A DNA stretch of 64,000 nt, from positions 64,561 through 128,560 of the forward strand of contig CAJNOL010000375.1 of assembly GCA_905250125.1 (NCBI GenBank). Direction: 5' to 3'. Made by a program: the position numbers and the translations under genes. Positions 1 to 12,071 of the stretch are shown here, one piece after another; position 1 is the first letter of the stretch, and each line of letters begins with the position of its first letter. The notes under the pieces are model-generated. The model saw nothing but the letters and a program-made list of their open reading frames with translations, was not told where the DNA came from and did no database searches. Origin of the DNA: Rotaria sordida (taxonomy: Eukaryota > Rotifera > Eurotatoria > Philodinida > Philodinidae).

Positions 1-12
1 TGTATGAATCAA

Positions 13-104
13 TGATTTTCTCTGTGTCGACATCGGAAAATGATTTTCTCTGTATCGACATCGGAAAACGATTTTCTCTGTGTCGACATCGGAAAATGAT
101 TTTC
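13..104. repeat. 28-bp tandem repeat, about 3.3 copies
   Basis: Three adjacent 28-bp units begin at 13, 41 and 69, and a partial fourth unit starts at 97. Each contains TGATTTTCTCTGTGTCGACA followed by TCGGAAAA. The copies differ at only one or two positions, for example GTGTCG against GTATCG. There are no spacers, so this is a minisatellite rather than a CRISPR array. It may continue beyond the window edge. Confidence 0.9.
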
Positions 105-1068
105 AAAAACATTTCTATGAACGAGTGAATAACATTTTCAATTTTTGGACTATTAAATTCTGAAAGAAGGCAGTTATTATTTCTATCATAGGAAATACAT
201 AAGTTAGAAAATTTTTTATTTTTCTTTTTGATTGGAACGTAACTCAATAAACCTTACGAGCATAATATATTTGCACTTTACATATCATCTATAGACCACG
301 TTAAATACAAAGGCACATAGCTTGTCAAGATAAACTAGATTTCAATTAAAGTTGAACAGAATAATAATCACAGTTGACATGAGAGTTTATATAAGTTTGA
401 AATGCATGAATTAATTTCAAAAAGTTCTGTTAGAAAAAAAAAATTATAATAGGAATAAAGCTTTATAGAAAGATGAACTAATTGATTTAGATGAGAGCTA
501 ACAAAATAAAATCGTATTAAAAACAATAAATAAAAATATTCTAATGTTTTTTCTGGATATTTTTCTGTCATTGATAGAAAAAAAACCAAACAATTCTTGT
601 AGTATATACATTTCAGTGTTTCTGACACGGTTCTATTTCAGTTACGATTAAATAGAAATAAAGATCGAGTGTATAATTTTTTTCGAGTCATTCTAGAATG
701 CTTTATCTGTTTTCTTTAGTTTAAGAGAAGCCACCTCTCTTTCCTGATATTAAAATTAAAATTTTTTCGATTTTTGATTTTTCATCACTAATATAGTTTC
801 GAAGTATTCTCTGCCAAATGACATATAAATGAGGGTTCTTTATTGTTACTTAGCACAAATGATAACGATTATTTCTCACTTCAAAAGTGCTGCTATGTAC
901 AGAAAAATTTGTTTTTCGTGTTTCTCGATATCAATTTTTAAACAAAAAAAAAAGCCCCAAAGTTTTCTCTTCTTTTCTCCTACACGGTATGTCCTATCGA
1001 GCTCAAATTTTTTTTAATCAATACTTTGATCACTTGAGACGCATTTTCTTTTTTGGGAAAATTGTCTT
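105..1068. other. intergenic, nothing recognised
   Basis: AT-rich sequence with short chance open frames only. No conserved protein fragment, RNA gene or long repeat was recognised. Confidence 0.5.
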
Positions 1069-1850
1069 TTGATCACCAAAAAAGATACAATTGATCACCA
1101 AAATGTGTTTGCTGCAAAATGATCACCAAAAAAAGATACATTTGATCACCAAACTTTTTTATTGCGAAATGATCGCCAAAAAAGGATACAATTGATCACC
1201 AAATTTAATTAGTGCGAAATGATCACCAAAGAAGCATACATTTGATCACCAAATATTATTATTGAGAAATAGTTAGTATAATATTAGTTTTTTTGACTAG
1301 TTTTATAGATGATAAGTCTAAAACACTCATTCGACGGATAAGAGCGAAGAGAAGGAGTGCTGCAGGATGTGTGGATGTGGGTGAAGATTTTGATAGAGGA
1401 TAGCTCTTACAATGATGGTGTGAGTGGGAAGAATAAGGAGATCAGCTGTCCTGTTATCCGGCTATTAGATGGTGCCGGTGTAACCACGAATCAAACAAGA
1501 ATGGAAAACGTGAAACAGGAATAGTTTCATGAGTTGTTGTCCTGACTGTACTGAGTACTGGAATTCATCATGTTTCGGCTTAGTAGAGTTTTTCTGTAAT
1601 CGTATGCTTTTTAAGTCGAGGCGTCTTCTCATGTATTTATTGCTTTTTTTTTATCAATAATACGTTTGGTGATCAAATGTATGCTTTTTCGGTGATCATT
1701 TCGCACTGATAAAATTTGGTGATCAATTGTATCCTTTTTTGGTGATCATTTCGCAATAAAATAGTTTGGTGATCAAATGTATCTTTTTTTGGAGATCATT
1801 TTGAAGCAAACACATTTTGGTGATCAATCGTATCTTTTTTGGTGATCAAA
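1069..1850. mobile_element. foldback element with arms made of GATCACCAAA subrepeats
   Basis: Two arms of about 200 bp (1069-1268 and 1651-1850) are inverted copies of each other. Each arm is built from four units of roughly 50 bp. In a unit, GATCACCAAA flanks a short AAAAGATACA(A/T)TT core, followed by a variable spacer ending in TGCGAAAT. The loop of about 380 bp has no transposase frame but holds a short G/T-rich block (1367-1385). Long terminal inverted repeats made of tandem subrepeats are typical of Foldback-type non-autonomous DNA transposons. No target-site duplication could be fixed. Confidence 0.8.
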
Positions 1851-4800
1851 AATATTCATGCCCTTTTTTCCTTCAAAATGTTGTTCCGACGAAATTCGGT
1901 AGCCTTTGAAAAATTAGACCTATTGAAAAAAACACATTTTTTTCGACGGTGTCTCTAGTATTTTGCTTCTCCTAAGTTCTAGGAACGAGGTTGTTGAAGG
2001 AAGAAAAACACCTACCCGATTTGATCCTTGTTGTTTTAAAAAAACTGCAGCTCGAAAAAAATGAAGTATAAAGTCTTGCGAGAGAGAGAGGGAACTTCTG
2101 GCCATTTTTGACTTTTGCCACTACCCATATCGCCTTGGTGGAAGCATCTGGAAATTTTCAGTTGACGATAATTTTTTATCTACTTATCTAGATCTATCTG
2201 CCTTGAAAGTTTCGTCCAGCCGTCCCACAGAAACTTTGAAAAGAGAGACGAACATCTCTTTAAGTCGATTCTGATTGCTTCTTTAATATTTGATAAGATT
2301 TGTTGTCTGTTTCGTTTTCATTTTCATAATATTAATATGAACAGTAAAACCAACAGAAATAAAAAGTTAATCGGTCTGATATCAAAAGATCTAAACCAAA
2401 ATTTACTAAGAACGATTATGCGTCATATACCATTGGCTATACTACTATTTAGTTAATAAATTTAACTTTTAACTTCATTGATGCTTACAACTATTCATGA
2501 TGCTCGAATATCATAATTATGAGACACACATTTGGTGCAATGTAACATTCTTTTAAAAACTCGCCTACATCAATGCTCCTGTTCGTGTCAATAAATACTT
2601 GAAAAGAAAAAACAACATTTTTTCTAACTTTCATCTTTCATTCAATGTCCATAGGTTCAAGAAATAAAAATAAAATATTGTCAAAATATATATTCTATTG
2701 AAGAAAATAAATATAGTCAACTTATTATTATTTATATACGAAATAACAATCTAAACTTTATTCTTATCTTTTTTTCAAAGATTTTTTTTTAAATTCTTAA
2801 ATCTTCAAAAAAAGCTGTGTTGAATTTTGTCGGACACATATATCTAGTAGATTCTCATCCATTATAATTCTATAAAGTCTTTAATACAAACATCACTCAA
2901 TATTATTATAGATTCTATTTAGAATTTCTAGAAAAGTATGAATAATAATAGAAAAATAAATGCTTCCTGATTTTCCTTACAAAATGTATACGGTCCATTT
3001 CCATTTCGAAACGATTATTCAAGGAAAAAAAAAACTCGTTTGCAACAACAATTGTACCTTCTTTTGTCATCTACAAAGTATATTAAAAAACAATGCAACA
3101 TCTTCAACTGTGCTTTCAAGTCGTTCCTGCTGTCAAGAACTTTCAAATATAAATTTTTTTAACTTTAAATAAATCAATTCGAATTTACAAGTAAATCATT
3201 TAAGATTCGTACACCTCAAAATAAAAAGAAATAACTTCATTACAAATATTCATTTGCATAAGATTAAAAAAGAAATTTCAAACTCAAAACATTTTAATTC
3301 AATAGAAAGAAAAGATTTTTAGGGCTTTAATAATTCCATTTTTCGAACGATAATCATCATACGGAGAAAGATATACTTCGGACTTTTTTTTTAGTTATCA
3401 TTGATAATTTCATAACGGATTATCAAAAACTTATTTGATAAAATGTACATTTTATTTTTCAATCTCTTAAAGAAGACTACAGAAATTTGAAAACATTGAG
3501 CTTGAATCAAAATTTTTTATTGTTTCCAAATATATAGGTTCACCATTTGTCTAGAATTTCTAGTTTAATAATTATGAGACCACCTTCGAGAGATGCAACA
3601 ATAAAGTTTGAACAAAGAAAATTGACGTTTTTTATGCAATCATAATTTTCTTTATTGCATACACTATGTTATCAATTTTTTTTTGGCATAATATTCACGA
3701 CAAGATTGTTCTCTACAAAATGATATAAGAATCAAGAGTTTGAGAACAATCATTTAGAAATGGTCAACCTTACTTTGTAAAGTGTGTTTTTCAGAGAAAT
3801 TGAGAAAATTATCTAAACTGATATAGTATACTTTATCAAAAGATTGACTCTTGAACAAATGACTTGCAGCAAACTAATCATTTTATAGAGAAATATTTGC
3901 TCTCGTAAAAAGATCAGTTCATAACTCTTAAATTAGAAATCTCACAAAAATTTTGAAGTCATACTTGGTAAGAATACAAAATTCTGATTCTCATCCGATA
4001 TTTACAAATTTCTGTAGATTCCTTTAATAGACTGAAAAATGAACAAACATTCTATTAAATTACTTTTTGTTAATTCGTTAGATGACTTTTTTGATAAGTA
4101 CAAAAATCTCAAATAATTTGATTTCTAAATCTTTTTTTTTTTCTATATATTACAACTTATCATTATTTAAAAAGAAAATATATTTAGCAATTGAGGAGTA
4201 TCTAATATTGCCACTTGTATTCAAATACTCAAGTTTCTTTATTTGAAATTTGATTTCTTAGGTAAACGTACGTAGAAATCATGCATTGAGAAATACAGCA
4301 GAAATCATCAACAAAAAAAAAAAAAAGAAATTCTCCATTATTCTAGAATATCTTGATTATATTACATTCGATTGACAATATATTGGATTAATTATTAACA
4401 TACATTGACGTCAATGATGAAACACAGCGAACATTTGTATTACGGAAAAGATTCTTTTTTTTTCCTTCATATTCTACCATCTTATAGTAGATTTTAAAAC
4501 ATATAGCTATCGAAAGTTTATTTACTAATCGATCGATCGTTGGACATTTGCATGCAATCTTTTTATTATATTTGAAACAGAGTTATTTAAGATTGCATGT
4601 CGAACAATAAAGAAGAAGAAGAAGAAAAAGTATTGTTGATTAGATATATGTAAAATAGAAATATGTGCAAAAGAAAAATACAAAAGAAAACATAAAAGAA
4701 CAAAAAAAAGAAAAAAGAAAAAAGAAAAGAGAGAAATCCTTTTTTTTTGCTTCTGTTTCTTGAATATGTTGTAACCAAAATATTGACATTGAAATAAAAC

Positions 4801-5044
4801 TGACTAACAAAATGAGTGTGAAGTTGATATCTACGAAAATGTAAGAGAAGGAGATTGTTGTTAGTGTCAATAGAAATACAAAGGAAAAAAAAAAGATTCA
4901 AGTGTGTGATGTATTTTATTTATATATATATGTGAAACAATCCTTTTTGAATTATTCGTTGTTTTTCTTTTCTATCTTCGGGCAACAACTGACATTTCGA
5001 ATCGTAGAAATACTTATTTTTATCGTTCATTTGCTGTTGTTTCC
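1851..5044. other. intergenic, nothing recognised
   Basis: Roughly 3.2 kb of AT-rich sequence with homopolymer runs. The open frames are short and of biased composition (Phe/Lys runs from poly-T/A), with no recognisable domain. A purine-rich stretch lies at about 4608-4745. The last part, just before 5045, is presumably promoter or 5' UTR of the next gene. Confidence 0.5.
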
Positions 5045-5755
5045 ATGGCCATTGAAAATGATTTACCCTCAGTAAAACCACCATCAACTGTTTTTGTATC
5101 GTCTTCTTCTTCATCAACATCATCATCATTATCACCATTCATTAGACAAGGACGTCTTGTACAAGTAGGAACAAATAATAGTGCAGCATTTATACAATTT
5201 CCTACTAATGCTCGTCAATCATCTCCATTTGTTCCAATTAGTAGTCCTAGAACAAGTCATTCTTTAACACGTCAATCTTCATCTACAGTCGATACTCAAT
5301 CATTATCAAATCAATCAAAATCTTCAACACATGCTACAACAGCTAGTATTGCAAGTGGTGATCATAAACGTGGTCATTTTGAACAACGAATAAATCCTAT
5401 TTTAAACAATCCTTTTTTAAATCATCGAAAAGAACAACAAAAATATCCTCCAATAAAATCTTCAAATGAACATTGTCTATCATCAAAATTATTATCAAAT
5501 AATACTCAAATATCAACTAATTGTGCAAGTACAGTTCTTCCTATTGTTCATCAACAAGAAACTAATATCAATTTATCTGATAGATTAATCATTTTGAATG
5601 ATAATAAAACTCGTGAACAACAAATGCAATATGTCAATGAAAATAAATATGATTATATCACTCGTTGGTTAAATGCAGTCCGAGCAGCAACATATTCTAA
5701 TGAAACTATTCGATCGGAATCAAAACGTACAAAACGACGAGTTTTATCGTCATAA
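5045..5755 (+). CDS. Ser/Asn-rich hypothetical protein, 236 aa, single exon
   Basis: An uninterrupted frame of 236 codons starts at ATGGCC, a good eukaryotic initiation context. Codon use matches the confirmed genes here (A/T-ending codons, CGT/CGA for Arg). The protein is low complexity and probably disordered. It has a Ser run near residues 19-29, many Ser/Thr/Asn/Gln, and basic patches near the C-terminus (SKRTKRRVL), which resemble a nuclear localisation signal. A short better-ordered segment, YDYITRWLNAVRAATYS, lies near residues 203-219. No signal peptide, membrane span or known domain was recognised. A consensus AATAAA lies at 5927-5932, about 170 bp past the stop. I believe the gene is real because of its length and codon bias, but no function can be assigned. 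Confidence 0.65.
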   Translation: MAIENDLPSVKPPSTVFVSSSSSSTSSSLSPFIRQGRLVQVGTNNSAAFIQFPTNARQSSPFVPISSPRTSHSLTRQSSSTVDTQSLSNQSKSSTHATTASIASGDHKRGHFEQRINPILNNPFLNHRKEQQKYPPIKSSNEHCLSSKLLSNNTQISTNCASTVLPIVHQQETNINLSDRLIILNDNKTREQQMQYVNENKYDYITRWLNAVRAATYSNETIRSESKRTKRRVLSS

Positions 5756-8440
5756 TTTTGTTTTCTTCTTTTTTTTTTTTGTATTTTTGTTCACATAGAA
5801 TTAAAATTCTAAACAATTTACACAGTATAAATTTGTCATTTCTATTTACTATTCAGACTATTGTATCGACAAGAAAAACGAGTTTTCCTCTAATATAGAT
5901 ATTGTATTCAAATCGATAACGATTCTAATAAAATAATTTGTATGAAAATTTATATTCGATTGTAAACTATTTAAAAATAAAAGAAAATATAAGAAGATTT
6001 GAATGTCTTATCAAATAATTTAAATAGATAAAATTACATATTTATTAAACTATACAGAATTTCTTCAAGATATTTTTATTATATATACGAAATTGACATG
6101 AACCTTATGCATGACGATTATTGTGTTCCTTAAACAGCATCTACCATTACAATGAATGTATCTGTAAATACTTATTTACTGATAAATAGAATTTAAACAC
6201 ACTTCGATTAAATATAACTAATTATTCCTTTAAATAGAATCCATAATAAAACACTTAATACAAGAGAAATTTAAAAGAAAAATTAAAACATGAACGTAAA
6301 CAAGTTTATAATTTTAGTGGACGAATTTTTCCGTTGATATTACAAAATGACAAATATTTTTGAAGTAATTCACAACGTGCTCAGTCTTTTTCTACTATTC
6401 TACTAGCAACTTTATTTATTAATCTATATGAGATAAAAATAAATATAAGAAGTAAAATTTACATTTATATTCTTGAATAAAGGGTGTGGATGTGGGTGTG
6501 GGGTGAGGAAGAATTTTGATAGAATCATTCAGTTTTTGTTAATCGGACAAATATATATAACTTGTTATGTTCTAGAATTCTAATGCCGGATAATGATCAA
6601 GTTAAAGAATTGGCAAAGATATAAACAAAATTTATATTCAACATGAACAAGAATTCAGTGATATATTGAAAACAAGACTCGATGATTTAAAAGAAGAAAA
6701 TATTTACGAAGGTAAAATCATGGATCTTCAACATTTTACGATCTCAGTGTTCATTTCTTTAGAAATTTAACATCTTTCGGCAAGAAACTTTTAAAAAAAG
6801 AAAATGAAGCATTGATATACAAGTTGTTAAAATTATTTAATCGTTTGTTGATATTCTAGGAAACAAATTCAAAGTTTCATTCCATTATAGTTTTTTACTA
6901 TTCAACTTATCTTTTTCTTTTTTTTGTCTATCCTAACCTCATACTCATGTTTCATCATATTCAGATATGTGTATAGCTCACAATCCATTGTTATGTCGGT
7001 ACCCTTTACTAAAGCTGTCTTTTGTGTCAAACATCGTGTCTTCTCATTTGCAAACATAAAGCCGAATTTCAAAAACTGTTAAATTCAATTTCAGTTTTTT
7101 TTATTTTTTTAAGTAAAAAGTCATTTAACATTTGAGATTTTCGTTGATTAAATTCTTAAAAATTTACTAATATCTGTTTTAAGAAAACTCATTGTGTGCC
7201 GTAGATTATTTTTAAAAAAATAACTGAAAATTTCATATGATGGTGGATTTGAATTTGCGGCAAAATCATTTTCTTGAAAAAGAATAATTTATAACAAAAT
7301 CAATATATACAGGCTTATAGCGGTATAGTTTTTATACTGCCACACCGTTTATACCACTTGTATTACTTATATTTTCGATTTTTTTTTCTAAATTTGTCAC
7401 GAAATCAAATTTCCTACGAACTCGCTAAATGATTGCCGTGCATATGTTATATTTGAAACGAATCATTGAAAATATATTAAACTCACGATTTGACATTCCG
7501 ATGCCCATTGGAAGCTTAAATCGATGCGTCGAAAAGCCTATCGAATGGCTGGTTGGATGATGACTTCAACATACTCATCTCTCCACCAGTATGAAAAAAA
7601 ATGAAGTCAATGATTAAGCTTTTAGAAGAAGAAAAAACAAAAATATGTAACAAAATAGCGAATTGTTTCAAGAGATGGAAACAACCAGTTAATTTGTTCA
7701 AAATAGTAGTGCAGGTTTGCCACACACAAATACAAGATTTAATAATTGATATCTATATGAAGGGTTAAGAACTAGAAGTAATTAAATAATTCAATATATC
7801 TAAGTTTTACTTAGACAAATGAGATGTCTTCAAAATTAACAATTGATAAAAACTCATGAAAACATTTTGTAGAATGTTTTTGAAATTAGAATAGATAAAA
7901 GATCGTAGAACTCTCTGAAAAATTGTCTTACGAAGATATATTTTTGTTTACAGTTTTCCATATTTTGCCTTGATAGTTCCCCTATATCCATTGCTACTCA
8001 AAAATCCAAAAAGCATTGTTTCGAAGAAAATTTACAAAACAGATTAAGACTGATTGAACGCTGTGTCTTTGCTTGAGCTACGAATCTTCTCCAAATAATC
8101 AATGCATAATCATTAGAAGAATATTTAAAAAGATATATAAAGAAAAAATTAGAACGAATTGAAAAATCAAGTTTCGATCGCTCGCTTTTTTACGGGAATA
8201 TATTTTACTGGAATGCATATCATGAGGGTAAATATGATGATCTGTGACTCTCTTTTCCAATGAAATAAGTCACAAATATGCGTGAATGCCATCAATTACT
8301 GCTTCTTTAATGACTTGAATATTTACGTGTGCGAAGCCCGTTATGTTATTATATGGGGTGTTACTCTCTCTTTGTTTTCTCTACTTATCGTCCTATTCCT
8401 ATTGTTATTTTTCTCTTTTTTTTGTTCTTTTTCGTATGAC
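5756..8440. other. intergenic; short G/T block and possible coding relic
   Basis: About 2.7 kb without a convincing gene. At 6482-6508 there is a single-stranded telomere-like G/T block (GGTGTGGATGTGGGTGTGG) followed by GAAGAATTTTGATAGAA. At about 6640-6712 a short frame reads like real protein (EQEFSDILKTRLDDLKEENI) and runs into a GTAAAA. It may be an exon relic. A small hairpin GGTATA..TATACTGCC lies near 7321-7341. Confidence 0.4.
5927..5932 (+). terminator. polyadenylation signal AATAAA of the 5045-5755 gene
   Basis: Canonical AATAAA about 170 bp downstream of the stop codon, in AT-rich 3' flanking sequence. Confidence 0.45.
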
Positions 8441-9206
8441 TAATGTTGGCGTGGGACTTAAAGGTACTCGGTTAAAAGTTAAATAACCCAGATCAAACAA
8501 GCACGGTCATATACGGTCGTTTCCGTTAAGTTTTTTCGCCGTTTGGTATGCGCCATATTACAGTCGTTTCTCAATATATCGTAAACAATCGTAAACTGTA
8601 TGAAACGATAGTATACGTTCACATTTTCGGCCGTCTACCATCGTTTCTGGCCGTCGTAATGTTCAACCTGGGAAATCAAGACCGTAAGCAGCTAGCGACC
8701 TACGATTTTTAGTGATTGAAAGAGAAGACATGGGAACGTCTTTTTTTCCGATAATACGTAGAATCAAATCATTTATAAATCAATGATTTCCGCAAAACAT
8801 TCAAAACAATGCATGAAAATGGTCTGTCATTCTGATAAAATTTTGATTTTAACATGGCTCTTAGCTAGAGGAACTTGAGATTCATAGTCCAAGAAATTAT
8901 TTGAATGATTACCTTCCACATTCAAATGCTGAGCAAAACAAATTTGTGGAATTATGTTAATTTTTAAGCAAATTTTCTTACTTGTTAACAAAATTTCATC
9001 GAAATGGCAGACCATTTTCATACATTTTTTAAAATGTTTTTGCAGGAATTATTGATTTATAAATGATTTCGTTCGGCACATTATTGAAAAACAGACGTTC
9101 CCATGTTTTCTCTTTCGATTTCTGAAAAGTCGCAGATCGCTAGCTGCTTGCGTTCTCCGCTTATTTAAATTTTAATAGAGTACCTTTAAGTCCCATGCCG
9201 ACATTA
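8441..9206. mobile_element. foldback/MITE element with about 220-bp inverted arms
   Basis: The ends TAATGTTGGCGTGGGACTTA (8441) and, on the other strand, TAATGTCGGCATGGGACTTA (from 9206) match. The match continues inward through AAGCAGCTAGCGA, CATGGGAACGTCT, ATCATTTATAAATCAAT and GAAAATGGTCTG. After removing a 186-bp insertion, the left arm (8441 to about 8850) is the same length as the right arm (about 8985-9206). The loop is only about 135 bp and encodes nothing recognisable, so the element is non-autonomous. Confidence 0.8.
8487..8672. mobile_element. small MITE nested inside the 8441-9206 element
   Basis: This segment is present only in the left arm of the surrounding foldback element. 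It is absent from the matching place in the right arm, which identifies it as an insertion. Its ends are inverted copies (CCCAG..TCAAACAAGCACGG at the left, the complement of CCGTCGTAATGTTCAACCTGGG at the right). Inside are repeated ACGGTCGTTTC-like pieces in both orientations. It has no coding capacity. Confidence 0.7.
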
Positions 9207-10496
9207 GGTTTCTTTTATCACATATTATCGATCAAGCGTTGTATCTTATAAATGTATTGTACCTTCTGATACGCTTATGTGATTCATGGTCGTGTAAATC
9301 AAACAGCTGTGAATACTTATGGTATTTCTGATTACTAATATTGAGTGTAACAATAAAGAGAGCGAAATTTTAAACAAATCTATTTATCGTTTTCTTCGTA
9401 AAATAAGAAGTTTGAAAGGAAATAGTATTCGAAATGATCATCAAATACAAAACCAACTAATTAATTTGATATATATATTCGATAATTTTCTTTCTTTGTT
9501 AATATTTTCCAAAACCTTGTTAGCGTAGCCCTTTTGGGGCTAAACTGTGGAACTCACGTATGTTCTCTTGTCTCATTAAACTAAAACAAAACACATAAAG
9601 TGAAAAACTTCTTGTAAACTATAGCTGTTTTGCAAGATAATCGAACACCAAAGCAAGAACCTCTACAAGTTCTGCATTTCGAACAGAAATTTTTTACTTT
9701 TTCTACGAACGTCCTATTTTTTGTTTGTATTGTTGTTATTAGCTCATTTTTTTCATGTTTTTTAATTCCTTTTTTGTAATTTAACATTCTTATTATTATA
9801 ATCATTGAATTAATTAATAAATAAGTCTGTTTTACATATGTATGATATCTACAGCAGATCTTACACACTATTATACATATTAATCAAGTCACAAATAAAA
9901 TGATATTCATTATTTTTCAAGATTATAACTTGACCAATTTTCCAAAAACAATCTCTACAAAGTCTGATGCCAGTTATCCTCGATTGCTAAATGTCTGTAA
10001 TCGGGTAGACAACCAGAAAACTTCGACTTAAAATTTACACTCACTATCTTCTTCGAAAATATATGTGAGTTTCATAAAATATATTAGTATTATCTGTCTC
10101 AACATAAATTAATGGCAACAATTATACAAGTTAGGGTATACGCATTAGAGTTCCGTATTGTCTAAATATAAACATGATCTGTATATTTCAGCAAAATATT
10201 TCCATTAAAAACTCATCTGATATATCCTTGATAAGATGTGATTTTTAAGAAATCTAAACGTCAATCTCGTGATTCTACAAACAAAAATATCCTATAAAGT
10301 TCAAAAATACAAAATAAACTGAAATTTTATGAAAAAAATTCGAGCACACGCAATGATTAGTTAAGCTATTAATACAACGAAAATGATTATTATTTTGACA
10401 AAAAATGAAATAATAAACCGTCTAATACAGAATAATCTTCAGCACTACAGAATCGATATTCATGGCTTATTCTTATAATCCATAATTGTACACTGT
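9207..10496. other. intergenic, nothing recognised
   Basis: AT-rich sequence. Small open frames on both strands show no domain and no codon bias. The last part is 3' flank of the minus-strand gene that ends at 10497. Confidence 0.45.
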
Positions 10497-10802
10497 TTAT
10501 TTTCCCCCAGCCACAGTTGTTGTTGTTGTTGTCGTTGTTGTGCTCGTAGTATTTGTTGTTGATGCTGTTGATGTTGTTGATGTTGTAGTTGTAATATTTG
10601 TTGTAATTGTTGTTAATGTAGTGTTTGTGAGTAAAGTCAACGTCAACTCTTGACTACCATTGTTTAATCCAATACCCAAACCTAAACCTAGTGCTAAACC
10701 TATGAGCACCAGAGAAGCACCAACAATAACACTTATTACGAGTGGCATTGGTTTCCAAGGGGTCCATGGATTTATTCCAAAATCAGGCTTATATACTGTC
10801 AT
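10497..10802 (-). CDS. small single-pass membrane protein with Thr-rich tail, 101 aa
   Basis: The start is at 10802. The protein has a short polar N-terminus rich in Pro/Trp (NPWTPWKPMP, residues 11-20), then one long hydrophobic span at about residues 21-46 (VISVIVGASLVLIGLALGLG and following). The rest is almost entirely Thr/Asn/Ser (residues about 54-97). It ends AGGK and stop. The Thr tail resembles a mucin-like, O-glycosylated stalk. Topology is probably N-in/C-out, because no separate signal peptide is seen. The stop codon overlaps a reverse-strand AATAAA (10496-10501). The ACA-type repeat in the tail is partly simple sequence, so its length may vary. No homologue family was recognised. 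It could also be the first exon of a longer gene. Confidence 0.5.
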   Translation of the reverse strand: MTVYKPDFGINPWTPWKPMPLVISVIVGASLVLIGLALGLGLGIGLNNGSQELTLTLLTNTTLTTITTNITTTTSTTSTASTTNTTSTTTTTTTTTVAGGK

Positions 10803-11313
10803 GTCGGAAGTAGACGAACACTACCAGTATGATGTTGTTTACACTTGTTCTTGTTGTGACCTTAGCTTTTACTCTAATGTTTACACCTGAAATTATTAAG
10901 TGGTGATTTTATTTTTCATGCGAAACATAGGAGAACGCGTAATGTGTACACGTGTACAAAATAAAATATTATAAACAGTAAGAACGATAAATCATATCGT
11001 TCTGTGGTCAAATATTATTCACATGAAAAATGATATCGATCTATAAGGTATCGCATCGCAGTAAATTACGTACGTTTCGAATGTTTTCGAGTAGGGGGGT
11101 TACTTTATTTTTATGTTTCGTTATAATAAAAAATAAAAAATAATTTGTCTGGAAATTACAACAAAATAAATAAATCACTGTTGTTAGCAACAGACAATGT
11201 CAATCAAAACATGATTTGTTATGTAGAAATATTTTTTATCCAAAACCAGCCGTAATACAAAATCAGTAAAGTGCTGGAAAAAAGAGTTATAACTGTATTC
11301 ATAGTCTTAGAAT

Positions 11314-11438
11314 GGGGTGTGAGTGTAGGTGTGTGGGTGTGGGTATGGGTATAGGTATGGTTATGGATGTGGGTGTTCTCATCATGCACACTAACACCCA
11401 GAACCATAGCCTAAACCCAATCCCACACCCACACCCTT
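11314..11438. repeat. telomere-like G/T block followed by its complement (hairpin)
   Basis: A degenerate G-rich run at 11314-11376 (GGTGTGTGGGTGTGGG and variants) is followed, after a loop of about 13 bp, by a C-rich run at 11390-11438 (CCCACACCCACACCC). Together they form an imperfect hairpin. The units are near TGTGGG, the repeat reported for bdelloid telomeres, but are mixed with GTGAGTG/GTATGGG variants. Confidence 0.75.
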
Positions 11439-11937
11439 CCTCTCCTTTTCTCCCTCCTCTCTCTCGTTCTCTTTCTTCATTTGTCTAAAATGCACCTAAT
11501 GCACTCGGAAAAATCATTTCATACTATATTTTTTTCATTTTTTTTTCTCAAATCGTAACTAATTATGCATTAAATATGTCAGATGAATGTTATAAGCGTT
11601 TCTCTATGCATGTATGTAAAACAGGGAATAAAGTTGCTCATATTAAAATATTGTAGTCAAGAAATTAAGGATGCACATCAAATATATGAATGATGAAAAT
11701 TGAAGGTATGAATATATTTATCGCATTGAGCAATATTATATCTATTATCTCTGATAAAGTAAATGCTAAAATTTTCATTCAATTTTAAAGGGACCCCCCC
11801 CTTTTCGGGGTTTTCCGAGAATGGCTCGTCAGAAAATTTTGAAACTTTCACAGCTGATAGATCTCTACATATAGAGTAAAAGTTGTCATAGACTCAAAAT
11901 TCTGTAACGCTTCCTTCTAAGGATATTGAGGTCACAA

Positions 11938-12071
11938 TGGGTGTGAGTGTGGGTGTGAGTGGGTGTGGGGTTGATGTAGGTGTGAGTGTGGCTGTGGGTG
12001 TGGGTGAGGGTGTGAATGTAGGTGCGGGTGCGGGTGTAGGTTATTCTTCTTCAGTCACCCACATCCACCCC
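11938..12071. repeat. second telomere-like G/T block with short complementary C/A arm
   Basis: More than 100 bp of degenerate GGGTGTGAGTGTGGGTGTG-type sequence (11938-12042) is followed by GTCACCCACATCCACCCC (12054-12071). This gives the same G-arm/C-arm order as at 11314-11438. The C arm is much shorter here. Confidence 0.75.

Noticed and set aside
13..104. CRISPR-like array
   Set aside because: The 28-bp units are directly adjacent with no spacers, and the DNA is eukaryotic. It is a minisatellite.
4587..4901. 104-aa minus-strand open frame and its overlapping partner
   Set aside because: Composition is almost only Phe/Leu/Ser/Tyr from A-rich DNA read in reverse. No domain, no codon bias.
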